Positions 1-5,564 of a stretch of 7,341 nucleotides of DNA are shown one piece after another. Source of the DNA: Campylobacterales bacterium. Lineage in GTDB: Bacteria > Campylobacterota > Campylobacteria > Campylobacterales > Arcobacteraceae. The stretch's first letter is position 1. Each line of letters begins with the position of its first letter. The position numbers and the translations under genes are program-made. The stretch lies in the NCBI GenBank assembly GCA_019752775.1, contig JAIELU010000256.1:1-7341 (forward strand), given 5' to 3'. The notes below the pieces were generated by a model that did not search any database, was not told the DNA's origin, and was given only the letters and a program-made list of their open reading frames with translations.

Positions 1-1304
1 CAACAAGAAATGATAATTTATTTTTCTTACCTGCTGCATCACAAGTTGAAACATCTGGAACAGTTGTTAATACTTCGAGAGTTGCACAATGGAGATCAAA
101 AGTTGTTGAGCCAATGTATGAATCAAGACCTGATCATGAAATTTTATTTGATTTTGCAAAAAGAATGGGATTTTATAATGAATTTATTGCTGGTATGGGT
201 AAAGGTGATAAATTTGTTTGGCCAGAAGATGCTACAAATGAAATTGCAAGAGCTTTAAAAACTATTGGAATGCAAGGTGTAACAGCTGAAAGAATTAAAA
301 AGCATACTGAAAATTGGCATTTATTTAATTCAACTTCTTTAAAAGGAAGAGGAATTGTTGAAAAAGAGTATTATGGATTACCATGGCCTTGTTGGGATGA
401 GACTCATCCAGGAAGTCCTGTTTTATATAATACAAGTTTACCTGTATCTCAAGGTGGTATGGGATTTAGAGCAAACTTTGGATTGGAAAAAAATGGTGTA
501 AGTTTACTTGCTGTTGAAGGAAGTGCACCAAAAGGTTCAAAAATCAATGGTGGTTATGCTGAAATTACAGGAGCCAATATTGAAGCGTTAGCTGGAATCA
601 CTTTAACTGCTGAAGAAAAAGCACTTGTTGAAGGTAAAAACTGGAAAAATGATGATAGTGGAATTTTAGTAAAATATGCACTTGCTGCTGAGCTTTGTCC
701 TTATGGAAATGCAAAAGCTATGACAGTTGTTCCATCATTTTCAGATCCAATTCCAAAACACAGAGAGCCATTGCACTCGTTTAGACCTGATTTAGTATCA
801 AAATACCCAGCGGTAAAAGATAAACTTAATCATTTTAGGGTTGATGTTAGATATGAAACAGAACAAAATGCACAAGATTGGACTAAAGATTATCCAATAA
901 ATATTGTTTCAGGAAGAATTGTTGAACATATGGGAACAGGAACTGAAACAAGAGCATCTAAATATTTATCTGAATTATCTAGTGAAATGTATGGGGAATT
1001 ACATCCAACATTAGCTGGAAAACTTGGACTTAGAGATAATGAGATGATGTGGGTTTATGGAACAGGTGGTGGAAAAATCAAAATTAAATGTAAATATAGT
1101 TTAAGAGTAGATGAACATTCTGTATTCTTACCTCAAAATTTCTCAGGAATTTGGAGTGGAGAAAGTCTAGTAGATAGATACCCAGCTGGGACTGCACCTC
1201 ATGGACTTGGTGAAAATTCAACACAAGTTACAAGTTATGGGTTTGATCAACAAACGGCTTGTCCTGAGACTAAATGTTCTCTTGTTAGAATTGAAAGAGC
1301 ATAG
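1..1304 (+). CDS. fdhA: Formate dehydrogenase, catalytic molybdopterin subunit (3' part)
   Basis: The frame is open from the left edge (first full codon at base 3) and encodes the last 433 residues of a protein that is usually about 930 residues in Campylobacterota. The catalytic subunit oxidises formate to CO2 at a Mo/W-bis(molybdopterin guanine dinucleotide) centre on the periplasmic side and passes electrons to FdhB. The fragment begins in the region reading TSRVAQWRSKVVEP, typical of FdhA/FdnG. It ends with the molybdopterin-dinucleotide-binding domain (about fragment residues 298-433, opening PINIVSGRIVEHMGTGTETR). The Tat signal, the N-terminal [4Fe-4S] site and the active-site Cys or selenocysteine lie outside the window, so the Sec/Cys form cannot be decided. 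The ATG at 114 is an internal methionine, since homologous sequence continues upstream of it. It is followed 9 nt later by fdhB. The family is secure; only the 5' extent is unknown. Confidence 0.95.
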   Translation, partial: TRNDNLFFLPAASQVETSGTVVNTSRVAQWRSKVVEPMYESRPDHEILFDFAKRMGFYNEFIAGMGKGDKFVWPEDATNEIARALKTIGMQGVTAERIKKHTENWHLFNSTSLKGRGIVEKEYYGLPWPCWDETHPGSPVLYNTSLPVSQGGMGFRANFGLEKNGVSLLAVEGSAPKGSKINGGYAEITGANIEALAGITLTAEEKALVEGKNWKNDDSGILVKYALAAELCPYGNAKAMTVVPSFSDPIPKHREPLHSFRPDLVSKYPAVKDKLNHFRVDVRYETEQNAQDWTKDYPINIVSGRIVEHMGTGTETRASKYLSELSSEMYGELHPTLAGKLGLRDNEMMWVYGTGGGKIKIKCKYSLRVDEHSVFLPQNFSGIWSGESLVDRYPAGTAPHGLGENSTQVTSYGFDQQTACPETKCSLVRIERA

Positions 1305-1313
1305 GAGAGCAGC

Positions 1314-1907
1314 ATGAATGAAACTACAGATTATTCAAGAATGAAATTTTATTGTGATGAGAACCTTTGTATTGATTGTAATGGTTGTGTTGTAGCTTGT
1401 AAAGAAGCTCACGAAGTTCCAGTGGGAGTTAATAGAAGAAAAGTAATCACAGTAAATGAAGGAATAGTAGGGAAAGAAATTTCTCTATCTATGGCTTGTA
1501 TGCATTGTAGCGATGCTCCATGCCAACAAGTTTGTCCAACTGATTGTTTTTATATTAGAACAGATGGAATTGTTTTACATGATAAAGATAAATGTATTGG
1601 TTGTGGATATTGTTTATTTGCTTGTCCTTTTGGTGCTCCACAATTTCCCAAAAATGGTGCATTTGGTACAAAAGGTAAAATGGATAAATGTACTATGTGT
1701 GCGGGTGGTCCTGAAGAGACAAATTCTCATGAAGAGTTTCATAAATATGGACAAAATAGAATTAGTGAAGGTAAAGTACCAATGTGTGCGTCAATGTGTT
1801 CAACTAAAGCTTTACTTGTTGGTGATGCCAATGAGGTTGCTTTAATTAAAACATATCGAGCGACATCACAAAGTAAAGGTATTGCAACTGAATCTTATGG
1901 ATGGTAG
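1314..1907 (+). CDS. fdhB: Formate dehydrogenase iron-sulfur subunit
   Basis: A 197-residue ferredoxin-like electron-transfer subunit that links the FdhA active site to the FdhC haems. Sixteen cysteines form four [4Fe-4S] binding sets: C19/22/25/29, C62/65/70/74, C94/97/100/104 and C126/129/158/162. This is the pattern of the FdnH/FdhB/HybA/DmsB family. It is much shorter than E. coli FdnH (about 294 residues) and lacks that protein's C-terminal membrane helix, so it should be held to the membrane through FdhC, as in Wolinella/Campylobacter-type enzymes. No signal peptide is seen; export together with Tat-carrying FdhA is inferred from the family. An AGGAG at 1303-1307 overlaps the fdhA stop and sits 6 nt before the ATG, supporting this start and translational coupling. 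Confidence 0.96.
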   Translation: MNETTDYSRMKFYCDENLCIDCNGCVVACKEAHEVPVGVNRRKVITVNEGIVGKEISLSMACMHCSDAPCQQVCPTDCFYIRTDGIVLHDKDKCIGCGYCLFACPFGAPQFPKNGAFGTKGKMDKCTMCAGGPEETNSHEEFHKYGQNRISEGKVPMCASMCSTKALLVGDANEVALIKTYRATSQSKGIATESYGW

Positions 1908-1916
1908 GAATTAATT

Positions 1917-2876
1917 ATGGGAAATAGCTCATTTTTTCAAAAAAATAAAGCGTATATACTTACACTTGTTGGGCTAGGATTAGTAGGATTTGTATTTGTT
2001 AAATTTTTTATGATTATGGATTGGGAGTACTTATTTAAGTACACAATCCATGCAATTACAAGCGGAAAATTAGATGGAGTTTTAACTCCGGCTGATACCA
2101 ATTATAAAGCTATGGTAAATGTAGCTTTTGGACCAAACTATGAAGCAATTGCCCCTGAAATTATAAGAGCTAGTAATGAAAGACAACTATATATTTGGTG
2201 GGTTTTTGTTGCTGAAATTGTAATTTTTTGTGTAATGTATACATTTAATGGTAGGCAAGAAGCTGTTATTACAAGACCAAATGATCAAGTGGAAGTATTT
2301 TCACTATTTCATAGAGCTGTAATTTGGTTGAATGTTATTATTATAATTGCTTTAATAATTACTGGATTTAACATAACATGGAGTTTAAGAAGTGAAGGTG
2401 GATTTATACCTTTTATGCTTAGAGGAACACATGAAGTTACAGGTTTACTTTGGTTTCCTATTTGGTTACTAATGACTATTATTGCCTTTAAAGATATTAA
2501 ACTATTATCAAAAAATAGTTTATTAAGAAAGATAATTTTGCCAGGAAAATATAAACCTATGAAAAGAGTTATTTTTATAGTGTTTGTTTTAATGGGTGCA
2601 GGGTTATTAACAAGTGGATTTATTATTTGGTTTTTACATCCAGATGCATTTACAAATGCTCATGTTATTCAATTTAAAAGAGCATTACTTTATGTACATT
2701 TTGGTTCTAGTGTATTAATTATGTTTTTCTTAATGGATTTTGTTTACTCAACATTAGTTGCAGTAAAAGGGAATCTAAAAGGATTACTAAGTGGTAAATA
2801 TCCAAGAGAACATTTAGAACAATTAGCTCCTGATGTTTTAGCAGATATTGAAAATAAAAAAGGAAAAATGGCATGA
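1917..2876 (+). CDS. fdhC: Formate dehydrogenase cytochrome b subunit
   Basis: A 319-residue integral membrane protein that takes electrons from FdhB and reduces the quinone pool. Hydrophobic segments lie at about residues 12-33, 91-110, 133-155, 173-191, 218-240 and 256-282. The last four match the cytochrome b561/FdnI core. Candidate haem-b ligands are H132, H172, H249 and H261. The spacing of the first pair (40) is close to the E. coli FdnI pair (39), and the assignment of the last two is less certain. About 90 residues with one extra N-terminal helix and a soluble loop precede the core, making it longer than E. coli FdnI (about 217 residues). AGGA at 1906-1909, overlapping the fdhB stop, precedes the ATG by 7 nt. 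The 3' end overlaps fdhD by the ATGA tetranucleotide at 2873-2876. Confidence 0.93.
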   Translation: MGNSSFFQKNKAYILTLVGLGLVGFVFVKFFMIMDWEYLFKYTIHAITSGKLDGVLTPADTNYKAMVNVAFGPNYEAIAPEIIRASNERQLYIWWVFVAEIVIFCVMYTFNGRQEAVITRPNDQVEVFSLFHRAVIWLNVIIIIALIITGFNITWSLRSEGGFIPFMLRGTHEVTGLLWFPIWLLMTIIAFKDIKLLSKNSLLRKIILPGKYKPMKRVIFIVFVLMGAGLLTSGFIIWFLHPDAFTNAHVIQFKRALLYVHFGSSVLIMFFLMDFVYSTLVAVKGNLKGLLSGKYPREHLEQLAPDVLADIENKKGKMA

Positions 2877-3703
2877 CAAGCCCTGTGAGAAGTGAAAACT
2901 TCTCCCTTTTTCATGATAATTTAGATGATTATACAAAAGAGATAATCATTGAAAAATTCTATGAAGATGGGATTGAAGTGGCTGAAGATTATGTTATTAA
3001 AGAAGATAAAATTGAATTTTTCTTAAATGGGAAAAGATTTTTATCAGTTATGAGTATTGCCCAACATCAAGATGCACATCTTGTGGGATTTTTATTAAGT
3101 GAAGCTGTAATAAGTAATTTTAGTGATATTGAATCTATAATTGTTAGTGAAGATGGATTAAAAGTAGAAGTTATTGCAAATGTTAGTGATGAAGGATATG
3201 CAAATCTTTTTAGGGAAAAAACATTAACATCAGGATGCTGTATTGGAGTTACTGGAAATGCAGAAAAGGTCTTTGATTGCGCATTTATCAATACAGATTA
3301 TAAAGTACATGCAAAAGATATTTTATCAAATATGAAGTTATTTAATAATTCATCAAAGCTTTTTGATAACACAGGATGTGTTCATAAAGCAGAATTAGTT
3401 TTAGAAGATGGTACAATTTTTATCGCTGAAGATATTGGAAGACATAATGCAATTGATAAAGTTATTGGACTTGCAAGTATAAATAAAAAAGAGGTTAAAA
3501 GATCTGTTTTATATGCAACTGGAAGATTATCAATGGAAATGGTTGTAAAGTGTGTAATGCATAAAATACCAATAGTTGTTTCAAAAGCAGCAGTTACTTT
3601 TCAAGGTATTAAATCAGCAAATGAACATGGAGTTACACTTGTAGGATTTGCAAGAGGTAATAAAATGAATGTATATACTCACTCAGGAAGAATAAATGTC
3701 TAG
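2873..3703 (+). CDS. fdhD: FdhD, sulfurtransferase for formate dehydrogenase cofactor
   Basis: A 276-residue cytoplasmic protein. In E. coli, FdhD carries sulfur from the cysteine desulfurase IscS to the Mo-bisMGD cofactor, making the sulfido ligand required for formate dehydrogenase activity. Family marks are clear: LNGKRF near residue 51, the Cys loop LTSGCCIG (C122, C123), TGCVHKA (167-173), EDIGRHNAIDKVIG (186-199), GRLSMEMV (217-224), and the C-terminal VSKAAVTFQGIKSA (236-249) followed by VGFARG. The loop has two adjacent cysteines, not the C-x-x-C spacing of the E. coli protein. AGGA at 2861-2864 is 8 nt before the ATG, and the start overlaps the fdhC stop. The gene end overlaps the next gene by 8 nt, placing fdhD in the middle of one operon with the structural subunits upstream and two unfamiliar proteins downstream. 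Confidence 0.96.
   Translation: MTSPVRSENFSLFHDNLDDYTKEIIIEKFYEDGIEVAEDYVIKEDKIEFFLNGKRFLSVMSIAQHQDAHLVGFLLSEAVISNFSDIESIIVSEDGLKVEVIANVSDEGYANLFREKTLTSGCCIGVTGNAEKVFDCAFINTDYKVHAKDILSNMKLFNNSSKLFDNTGCVHKAELVLEDGTIFIAEDIGRHNAIDKVIGLASINKKEVKRSVLYATGRLSMEMVVKCVMHKIPIVVSKAAVTFQGIKSANEHGVTLVGFARGNKMNVYTHSGRINV
3685..3690 (+). promoter_or_regulatory. Ribosome binding site of the 139-residue ORF, inside fdhD
   Basis: AGGAAG lies 5 nt before the ATG at 3696 and within the last codons of fdhD. It supports the 3696 start despite the 8-nt overlap with the fdhD reading frame. Confidence 0.7.
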
Positions 3704-4115
3704 TATAGATGATAATAGTAGTATTGAATTGGATAATATTCAAAAAGAATTTTTGATGACAAACTTAGATGAAGAAGGGAAACTATCTTGTCTAAAAGCA
3801 TTTAAAGTTGCAAGATTAATTGGTAAAGAACCAAAAGAAATGAGTTCTATTACTAAAAGTTTAGGTATTAAAATTACAAATTGTGAACTCGGAGTTTTTG
3901 GAAAATTAAAGTTTCAAGATCCTAATATTCAAGTTTATAATAAATTAAAACAAAATTATATGGGACATAAAACTTTAGAATGTAAAGTATTATGGGATGA
4001 AGCTGTAAGCTCTACTTTAAAAACAGTAGGTTCTACTGTTAAAAATTCTGATATTGAAGTTACTCATTGTCAACTTGGGTGTTTTCGAGAAAAGAAAAAT
4101 AAAAAGAATGATTAA
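3696..4115 (+). CDS. Duplicated CxLGxF-motif protein of the fdh operon, function unknown
   Basis: A 139-residue soluble protein with no signal peptide or membrane segment. It contains two diverged copies of one unit: residues about 30-69 (L-x-C at 30-32, ending TNCELGVFG) and about 94-131 (L-x-C at 94-96, ending THCQLGCFR). The cysteine pairs C32/C63 and C96/C125 sit at nearly equal spacing (31 and 29 residues), with an extra C129 in the second copy. A charged linker separates the copies and the C-terminus is Lys-rich. The first unit has short helical segments that could form a helix-turn-helix, so a DNA-binding or cofactor-sensing role is possible. Paired conserved cysteines next to FdhD could equally suggest a sulfur or metal relay. 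It overlaps fdhD by 8 nt and the NifS-like gene by 8 nt, so it belongs to the operon. I have an impression of similar CQLG-type small proteins near molybdoenzyme genes elsewhere but cannot confirm it. Confidence 0.85.
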   Translation: MSSIDDNSSIELDNIQKEFLMTNLDEEGKLSCLKAFKVARLIGKEPKEMSSITKSLGIKITNCELGVFGKLKFQDPNIQVYNKLKQNYMGHKTLECKVLWDEAVSSTLKTVGSTVKNSDIEVTHCQLGCFREKKNKKND

Positions 4116-5088
4116 ATTAAATTATCTGCAATACTCAAAACTAAAAAATATAGAAATTTTAAATGATTTTTCATTAAGTGCATTAATCTCAAATGATAAA
4201 TTCGAAGCTTTAAATATAGAATATAAAAATCTATTTGGATTTAATAAACTAAAAACTATTGCCTTTTCAAAAGAGGGATTTTTAGGGCTTTTTTTAGAAT
4301 TAAAAGGAAAAATTGCAATAAGTTATGGTGAATGTGAAGCTGTAGTTGAAGCTGGATTACTTTATGAAACTCTGGGTTTTGAAATAATTTGGATAAATTT
4401 AAATAAAGATGGAAAAGTAAATTTATATGAACTTGAAAATAAAAATATAGATTTTCTTTTCTTATCTTCTTATATTATGGATACTTTTGTAAAAACTTCC
4501 ATAGAGGAGGTAAAAAAACTAACAAATGCAAAAATAATTTCAAATGCAAGTGCTAATTTTAATAAAAAAAGTGATGTTATTTATTTTGATAATTATAAAT
4601 TAGTAGGCTTTAATCTTTCAAGTGTTTTATTATTTAATGATGATATTTTTTCTTTATTATCTATTGGACAAATCGATAGTTTGGCTGTGAAGCTTTGTTT
4701 AGATGCTCTTAAAAATCAAAAATTTAACTATAAATTAAAAGCAATTTTTTTAGAAAAACTTCAAGAAAAATTCCAAAAAGACATTTATTTTTTTGTTAAT
4801 CCAACTGATACTTTAGAATACTCTTTACATTTTGGATTAAAAGGTATAAAAGCCAGAGAACTGATACGAACATTGGCTTTAAATAAAATATTTATTACAA
4901 ATGGAGAGGGTTGCTCTTTAGGATTATCTAAACCATCAAGAATTATTCAAGTTATGGGATATGATGAACTAACAAGTAGAAATTCTATAAGTTTTTCTTT
5001 TGTTGATGAGTTAAATGAAAAAGAGATAGAAAAAGTTGTAAATACTGTTTATTTAAAATACAAACAGATTAAAAGCTTAGGAAATTAA
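4108..5088 (+). CDS. Divergent NifS/IscS-like (class V aminotransferase-fold) protein
   Basis: A 326-residue protein, shorter than typical cysteine desulfurases (about 385-405). The C-terminal third aligns by eye with IscS/NifS. NGEGCSLGLSKPSRII (265-280) matches the catalytic loop SGSACTSASLEPSYVL, placing C269 at the persulfide cysteine, and MGYDEL (283-288) and NSISFSF (292-298) match GLNDEL and SSIRFSL. Further upstream, YKLVGFNLSSVLLF (163-176) resembles the HK-x-x-GPKG-x-GALY loop, making K164 the candidate PLP lysine. ECEAVVE (75-81) resembles E-H-x-A-V-L-E, so the PLP-stacking His appears replaced by C76. SNASAN (145-150) resembles V-D-A-x-Q, so the PLP-binding Asp becomes N146 and the Gln becomes A149. 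The Arg of the IRFS motif is Ser. The ATG at 4108 is preferred over a TTG at 4054 because it gives an 8-nt overlap, like the preceding junction. The family call is fairly sure; desulfurase activity is uncertain. Sulfur supply to FdhD is an inference from context. Confidence 0.85.
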   Translation: MIKLNYLQYSKLKNIEILNDFSLSALISNDKFEALNIEYKNLFGFNKLKTIAFSKEGFLGLFLELKGKIAISYGECEAVVEAGLLYETLGFEIIWINLNKDGKVNLYELENKNIDFLFLSSYIMDTFVKTSIEEVKKLTNAKIISNASANFNKKSDVIYFDNYKLVGFNLSSVLLFNDDIFSLLSIGQIDSLAVKLCLDALKNQKFNYKLKAIFLEKLQEKFQKDIYFFVNPTDTLEYSLHFGLKGIKARELIRTLALNKIFITNGEGCSLGLSKPSRIIQVMGYDELTSRNSISFSFVDELNEKEIEKVVNTVYLKYKQIKSLGN

Positions 5089-5092
5089 GTAA

Positions 5093-5392
5093 TTAATCCT
5101 TTTCTATATTCGAGAAATAATAAGCAATTTGTTCTAATTGTTCATCTGTATAATCTTTGACATGTTCTTTCATCATCGTTCCAGTTTTTTTACCATTCTT
5201 ATAATTCAACAATATTTCATATAAACTATCTTTGGGCATTCCCGCAATTTCAGGTGCAACAGATTGAGTTTGTTCATTAGTTTCATGACATGAGGTACAT
5301 GATATAGCTAACATTTCAGCTTCAATAACATCATATTCCACTGCATGAGAAAAGCTATATAAACTTAATAAAATTAGCGCTATTCTTTTCAT
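5093..5392 (-). CDS. Exported monohaem c-type cytochrome
   Basis: A 99-residue protein with a Sec signal peptide (MKRIALILLSLYSFSHA, likely cleaved after residue 17), giving a mature protein of about 82 residues in the periplasm. One haem-c site, CTSCH (C32, C35, axial H36), lies near the start of the mature protein. The segment GTMMKEH (71-77) supplies the likely axial Met (M73 or M74). The final helix TDEQLEQIAYYFS (82-94) is typical of class I cytochromes. The pattern YKNGKKTGTMM followed by D-E-Q-L-E-Q-I-A-Y-Y-F resembles the haem subunit of flavocytochrome c sulfide dehydrogenase and small c553-type cytochromes. No flavoprotein partner gene is nearby, so its donor and acceptor are unknown. 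CCTTT at 5401-5405 (AAAGG on the minus strand) lies 8 nt before the start. It is convergent with the fdh operon, stop codons 4 nt apart, and has its own promoter. Confidence 0.92.
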   Translation of the reverse strand: MKRIALILLSLYSFSHAVEYDVIEAEMLAISCTSCHETNEQTQSVAPEIAGMPKDSLYEILLNYKNGKKTGTMMKEHVKDYTDEQLEQIAYYFSNIEKD

Positions 5393-5418
5393 TTTGTTTA
5401 CCTTTTATTTTAATTATA

Positions 5419-5447
5419 ATTATATCTTGAATTTATGTAGCTTTCAA
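5419..5447 (-). promoter_or_regulatory. Sigma70-type promoter for the cytochrome c gene
   Basis: On the minus strand, TTGAAA (5442-5447) and a perfect TATAAT (5419-5424) are separated by 17 nt. Transcription would begin near 5412, about 20 nt before the start codon and upstream of the AAAGG ribosome site. A second TATAAT copy at 5413-5418 is directly adjacent. In an A/T-rich intergenic region chance matches are common, but both boxes and the spacing fit well. Confidence 0.6.
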
Positions 5448-5500
5448 AACATAAAATTTAGTTCCATATCATATTGTACTCATATAATCTAATAATGTAA

Positions 5501-5514
5501 GTGACTAAAGTCAC
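5501..5514. promoter_or_regulatory. Crp/Fnr-family-like operator palindrome
   Basis: GTGACTAAAGTCAC consists of 6-nt inverted arms around a central AA and contains GTGA-N6-TCAC, the core of Crp-type sites. It lies in the 172-nt region between the divergent cytochrome c and MOSC genes. Its centre (5507.5) is about 41.5 nt upstream of the predicted MOSC transcription start (about 5549) and about 95 nt upstream of the cytochrome start. The first distance is the classic class II activator position. The regulator is not identifiable from the window. Confidence 0.5.
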
Positions 5515-5533
5515 AAATAAATTTTTAATAAAA

Positions 5534-5542
5534 TGATACAAT
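5534..5542 (+). promoter_or_regulatory. Extended -10 promoter for the MOSC gene
   Basis: TGATACAAT gives an extended -10 (TG-N-TACAAT, hexamer at 5537-5542) with no recognisable -35 box at the expected distance. That fits a promoter needing an activator such as one bound at the palindrome just upstream. The predicted start near 5549 leaves a leader of about 16 nt before the ATG at 5565. A TATAAT at 5483-5488 is an alternative upstream -10. Confidence 0.45.
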
Positions 5543-5554
5543 TCTAAAAATGTT

Positions 5555-5558
5555 GGAG
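5555..5558 (+). promoter_or_regulatory. Ribosome binding site that fixes the MOSC start
   Basis: GGAG lies 6 nt before the ATG at 5565. An earlier in-frame ATG at 5550 has no such site before it and would place this GGAG inside the coding sequence, so 5565 is the better start. Confidence 0.7.
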
Positions 5559-5564
5559 TATTTT

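Larger units (their letters stand above)
5393..5564. other. Divergent intergenic region, cytochrome c / MOSC
   Basis: This 172-nt A/T-rich stretch contains no convincing ORF. It holds the leftward and rightward promoters and the GTGA-N6-TCAC palindrome described separately, and it is the only clear promoter region in the window. No promoter is seen between genes of the fdh operon. Confidence 0.8.

Noticed and set aside
10..258. 82-residue ORF overlapping fdhA
   Set aside because: It is an alternate-frame shadow; the fdhA frame is open through the same bases and carries the family sequence.
1..1304. Selenocysteine insertion signal in fdhA
   Set aside because: The Sec/Cys codon and its hairpin lie in the N-terminal part, outside the window; nothing here can decide it.
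1513..1845. 110-residue ORF inside fdhB
   Set aside because: It lies wholly within fdhB in another frame. Its composition (rich in V, L and C) is what an alternate reading of the Cys-rich gene produces.
3067..3291. 74-residue antisense ORF in fdhD
   Set aside because: It is fully antisense to strongly conserved fdhD sequence and has no recognisable domain.
4288..4296. T-run in the NifS-like gene as a phase-variable tract
   Set aside because: It is only a seven-base T run in a very A/T-rich gene with an intact frame; phase variation in this phylum usually uses G/C runs.
5550..5564. Earlier ATG for the MOSC protein
   Set aside because: The GGAG ribosome site at 5555-5558 would lie inside the gene, and the predicted transcript start is at about 5549. 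The 5565 start fits better.
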